Source: Bacillota bacterium
GTDB taxonomy: Bacteria; Bacillota; Sulfobacillia; Sulfobacillales; Sulfobacillaceae
Direction of reading: 5' to 3'
Length of the DNA stretch: 64,000 bases
Assembly: GCA_021784595.1 (NCBI GenBank)
Contig: JAJYHT010000055.1
Location: 62,001-126,000 of the forward strand
The notes under the pieces are model-generated. The model made no database searches, was not told the origin of the DNA, and saw only the letters and a list, made by a program, of their open reading frames with translations. The position numbers and the translations under genes are program-made. Shown one piece after another: positions 60,829-64,000 of the stretch (positions within the stretch are counted from its first letter, which is position 1; each line of letters opens with the position of its first letter).

Positions 60829-62586
60829 ATGGTTGCCCAGCGACAACAAACGAATCGTGGCGCTCTCATTAAAGGACCCAGGTCATGGGCGGGAATTCTT
60901 ATTGTCGCTGTGATCATGATGATAGGCATTGCATTTTGGCTCTCAATGCCGCGGGCCACGATTGCCAAGAGTCAACGCGGACTTGTCAAGGTGTCGCTCG
61001 GGGGATGGAATGCTTCCGTGCAGTCGGCCACATTCGTGTACGCTGGCAAAACAGCTCCGCTAGCGCTCCAAGGAGATCTGTTGAAACCGACACGACCACT
61101 GCCTTCGGGAGTTTTGGGCACGGTTCACTTGGTGATTGATGGCGATCCCTTTTTGCGTGGGATTTTTGGCGAAACGAAAACACTGTCGTTTGCAGTGGAT
61201 ACACCGACTAGTCCTGTCTTAAAGAGCCACTACATTGACCGTCTTTTGGAGCCATACCTTTCGGTAGCCTTTGGCCAGCCGGTGGACATGGTGAAGTATG
61301 ACTGGGAGGGAACAACAAAAACAATGCGGTGGCTGACGCCAAAGCTCGTGGTAAATTTGCCAATGGCGGTGGGACATCCTGGTTCAGAAGGATCCATGCG
61401 TCTTCAGGCAGGAGCCAGAAGTTGGGAAACCCCGAGCGCTTGGCAGGAAGTGCGGTGGACTACTATTCCCTATATCCACGCATTTGCGTCCCCAACCGTG
61501 GAGATGTCCCCCAATGGGGTGCTGACGGTAACGTTTAGCCAACCAATTGCTCGGCCCAATCTCCGTCAATGGATCTTTACACCCCAAACGCCAGGGGCTT
61601 GGCATCAAACAAACTCTGAGACCTTTACCTATACTCCCTCCCATGTCATGGGTTTTGGGCCGGGGGCATTGGTGTCGCTCAGCATTCCGGGAGGTCGCAC
61701 CGGACCTCTGGCGCGGTCTGGCTCATACCTTGCCCAGACCTTAAATCTCACCTGGACTACTGTGCCAGGCTCTGTGTTGCGTTTGCAGCAATTGTTAGCA
61801 GAAGAGGGGTATCTTCCGGTTACTTGGCAGAGGAGCAGCCCGGCCTCGGGGCAAGAGACCATGCAAGAGCAGGCACAAACTATCTATAATCCGCCGCTGG
61901 GCACATTTCAATGGGAATATCCCAATTTGCCCGCGAGTTTGAAGTTGCTTTGGGCCCCAGGGCAGATGACTGTGATGACCAAGGGGGCGATCATGCAGTT
62001 TGAGCGCGCTAATGGTTTGACCGTGGACGGCATCGCCGGTCCCGCGGTATGGCGTGCCCTGTTAAGCGATCGGCTGGCTGGCAAGACCAGTCCTGACGGC
62101 TACACATACATTTCAGTGACCGAAAATGCGCCAGAAACCATGCAATTATGGGTCAATGGTCAACTTCGGCTGTCATCGGATGCCAATACGGGAATTTCTG
62201 TGACTCCAACTTATCTTGGCACCTATCCCATATATGAGAGGTTGCCGTTTCAAATCATGCGGGGGAATAATCCTAATGGGACCCCGTATGCCGATCCTGT
62301 CTATTGGATCAACTACTTCGCCGGCAGTGACGCAGTTCATGGATTCTTTCGATCCTCCTATGGATTCCCACAAAGTCTAGGGTGTGTTGAACTGCCCTTA
62401 AATATTGCCCCTATTGTCTATCACGATGTGCATTATGGCACTTTGGTGACAGTTTCTCCCGTCGGGGTAGCGCCGGCTCCCGCCAAGCCTGGTGCCTTTG
62501 CTAGCAATCCGACCAGTACTGGCGGTTCAACGCCGTCAAGCCAACCCACATCAACCTCGACCTCCACGTCGTCGTCGGGGAATTGA
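60829..62586 (+). CDS. L,D-transpeptidase (YkuD) with peptidoglycan-binding domain
   Basis: 585 residues. An N-terminal membrane anchor (AGILIVAVIMMIGIAFWLSM) is followed by a long extracellular region with Ig-like parts (FSQPIARPNLRQWIFTP). A peptidoglycan-binding module follows near residues 375-425 (AIMQFERANGLTVDGIAGPAVWRALL). The YkuD catalytic domain (about 430-550) has the His in AVHGFFRSSYG and the active Cys in SLGCVELP. A Ser/Thr-rich tail ends the protein. It should cross-link or remodel peptidoglycan outside the membrane. ATG 60829 follows AAGGA. Monocistronic in appearance. Confidence 0.92.
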   Translation: MVAQRQQTNRGALIKGPRSWAGILIVAVIMMIGIAFWLSMPRATIAKSQRGLVKVSLGGWNASVQSATFVYAGKTAPLALQGDLLKPTRPLPSGVLGTVHLVIDGDPFLRGIFGETKTLSFAVDTPTSPVLKSHYIDRLLEPYLSVAFGQPVDMVKYDWEGTTKTMRWLTPKLVVNLPMAVGHPGSEGSMRLQAGARSWETPSAWQEVRWTTIPYIHAFASPTVEMSPNGVLTVTFSQPIARPNLRQWIFTPQTPGAWHQTNSETFTYTPSHVMGFGPGALVSLSIPGGRTGPLARSGSYLAQTLNLTWTTVPGSVLRLQQLLAEEGYLPVTWQRSSPASGQETMQEQAQTIYNPPLGTFQWEYPNLPASLKLLWAPGQMTVMTKGAIMQFERANGLTVDGIAGPAVWRALLSDRLAGKTSPDGYTYISVTENAPETMQLWVNGQLRLSSDANTGISVTPTYLGTYPIYERLPFQIMRGNNPNGTPYADPVYWINYFAGSDAVHGFFRSSYGFPQSLGCVELPLNIAPIVYHDVHYGTLVTVSPVGVAPAPAKPGAFASNPTSTGGSTPSSQPTSTSTSTSSSGN

Positions 62587-62806
62587 CTCCGCAAGTAGCT
62601 TGATTGCCATACTGACGGGGTCATTATATGATAAGAGATGCGTATCGGCAAAACTTCAGTACATCTGCGGTCCCTCATCTTGCTTGCTTTCCATTGGACT
62701 CTGAGGCTTATTGAAAAACCTCGTGTAAAATTGGCGTCACGAGAAAAACATTGCTACAGTAACACTAGATTTCTTTCACGCGAACAGGAACCGTGAAGGA
62801 GCGATT

Positions 62807-64000
62807 TTGAAAGTGCTTGCCAAAAATGGTTGGGAGAAACCAAGGAGGTTGAGACAACCCTCTTTGGGGTCAGGTTGCAGTTTGTCGGCCCGGGATTGGC
62901 CGTTAGGTGTAATGCGAAAAGATGCCGGGGGCAAATGGCGCCAGGTTAATCGTCATGCCCGAAGACTGTTGGGAATGGATGAACAACTCAGCCTGGAGGC
63001 TTTATCGGACCCCGACTGGCTGCAACAGCATCCGGATTTCTGTCAGGCACTGGCTCAAATCGCGGCCAGTGACACCTACGTCTGGCAAAATAAGCAAAAA
63101 GCGCGAGAATACATTCGATTACAAAACCCTCCGTCAACACTGGCAGTTACCAAACTCGCTGTCTCTGCTGCTCGAGGTGCTCCGCAGTGTTTGTTGATAG
63201 TTCTCAAAGCTGTTTTGCCCAATTCCATGGACTCCTCGCGGCAATCTAGAATGTTGCAGTTTGCCCTTGACCAGGCGCGGACCGCTATATGGTGCAAAGA
63301 TGGGGAACAACGCATTTTATGGGCCAATCGAGCTGCATCAAACCTTCTGGGCAGGGACAGCAGGGATATTGTCGGACACCAGGAAGAGGTGATGGTTCAG
63401 AGAGAGCTACTGTCATGCAATGAGACAGACGACCCGAAACTTCAATCACATCTCCGCCCGCCGCCGTCGTTGGAGCAGTGGATTTTGCCCAATGGCCAGG
63501 TTCTGACGGTGGAGGTGGATAGAGTGCCCTACCATGGATCCTCGACCATTGTGTATGTGCGTGATATGACCGAAAGAGAAAAGCGTGAGGATAAGTTGCG
63601 GGCTGATGAAGAGCGGTACCGAACTATCGTCAACGAAATAAAAGATGGATACTTTGAAACCGACCTTGCAGGCAATTTGACATTTTTCAATCCGGCCTTG
63701 ACAGAAATTTTGGGATATCCAGAAGATGAGATGTATGGACTAAACGATCGCCAATATACGGATGAAGACAATGCTAAAGCGCTATATCATGCTTTCAATC
63801 AGGTGTTTCGCACGGGACAGCCAGTCGCGGCGGAATGGCAGATTATTCGCAAAGACCAGGCTCGCCGCTATTTGGACGCTTCGGTATCTCTTGTGAAAAA
63901 TGAGGCAGGAGATCCTGTGGGGTTTCGTGGGATTGCTCGGGATATAACGGACCGTAAAACGATGGAGCTGCAGCTGCACTATTTGGCTCACCATGATATT
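62807..64000 (+). CDS. Multi-PAS sensor with GGDEF start (cut by right window edge)
   Basis: An open frame without a stop runs from TTG 62807 (AAGGAG five bases upstream) to the window end, 398 codons. It contains three PAS-like regions: WPLGVMRKDAGGKWRQVNRHARRLLG; IWCKDGEQRILWANRAASNLLGRDS through STIVYVRDMTEREKRED; and YRTIVNEIKDGYFETDLAGNLTFFNPALTEILGYPEDE through GFRGIARDITDRKTME. It ends LHYLAHHDI, the usual entry of a GGDEF domain (LAxHDxLT). Probably a soluble PAS-regulated diguanylate cyclase, possibly with EAL. GTG 62813 is an alternative start. Confidence 0.88.
   Translation, partial: MKVLAKNGWEKPRRLRQPSLGSGCSLSARDWPLGVMRKDAGGKWRQVNRHARRLLGMDEQLSLEALSDPDWLQQHPDFCQALAQIAASDTYVWQNKQKAREYIRLQNPPSTLAVTKLAVSAARGAPQCLLIVLKAVLPNSMDSSRQSRMLQFALDQARTAIWCKDGEQRILWANRAASNLLGRDSRDIVGHQEEVMVQRELLSCNETDDPKLQSHLRPPPSLEQWILPNGQVLTVEVDRVPYHGSSTIVYVRDMTEREKREDKLRADEERYRTIVNEIKDGYFETDLAGNLTFFNPALTEILGYPEDEMYGLNDRQYTDEDNAKALYHAFNQVFRTGQPVAAEWQIIRKDQARRYLDASVSLVKNEAGDPVGFRGIARDITDRKTMELQLHYLAHHDI

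Overview
The window reads like a chromosomal segment of a Gram-positive, moderately GC-rich Firmicute, most likely an acidophile of the Sulfobacillus type. This is inferred from strong AGGAGG-type ribosome sites with many GTG/TTG starts, a sedolisin (S53, acid-active family) protease, a Bacillus-type methionine-salvage operon under an S-box, a YkoEDC-type thiamine-precursor transporter under a TPP riboswitch, lipoprotein boxes, and no outer-membrane genes. No rRNA, tRNA or CRISPR array was seen. Both window ends cut through cyclic-di-GMP signalling genes: an EAL domain on the left, and three PAS domains running into a GGDEF on the right.

Layout. 0-9.2 kb: EAL end, homoserine acyltransferase (MetA type), amino-acid permease, DUF3048 lipoprotein, polyprenyl-phosphate sugar transferase, then a PilZ protein and an unusual membrane HExxH (M50-like) protease fused to a PilZ domain. 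9.2-19.7 kb: sedolisin, glycosyltransferase, UDP-glucose dehydrogenase plus UDP-xylose synthase, M61 peptidase, and a divergent cluster of carbon-nitrogen hydrolase and GntR/FCD regulator against diaminopropionate ammonia-lyase. 19.7-22.2 kb: a surface protein, small membrane proteins and a decayed stretch holding a solitary structured repeat. 22.2-27.8 kb: mtnW-X-B-D plus an aminotransferase behind a SAM-I riboswitch, then an MFS transporter. 27.9-37.7 kb: glycosyltransferases and a tightly coupled polysaccharide export operon (DUF2079 protein, Wzm, Wzt with C-terminal domain, two GT4, one GT2). 37.7-42.6 kb: small lipoprotein with a four-unit 11-bp operator-like array, TauE/SafE exporter, and a MacAB-like ABC exporter.

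42.6-49.2 kb is a gene graveyard. It holds NUDIX, secreted-protein, lipoprotein, TnpB, RelE/ParE-toxin and ABC-ATPase remnants, transposon-end-like repeats, and two intact antitoxin-like genes. The TnpB remnant is followed by a structured segment whose second copy lies at 21.7-22.0 kb. The two copies keep the same hairpins through paired base changes, so this is probably the right-end/omega-RNA part of an IS605/IS1341-type element.

49.2-64 kb returns to intact genes: nitronate monooxygenase-like enzyme, GGDEF cyclase, CBS-PAS-HD protein, TPP-riboswitch-controlled YkoE plus a fused YkoD-YkoC protein, SWIM/SNF2 pair, L,D-transpeptidase and the right-edge PAS/GGDEF protein.

Working together: UDP-sugar supply, a priming sugar transferase, many glycosyltransferases and an ABC exporter indicate surface-polysaccharide synthesis. 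The cyclic-di-GMP enzymes and PilZ receptors in the same window are plausible controllers of it. Methionine synthesis and salvage and thiamine-precursor uptake form separately riboswitched units.
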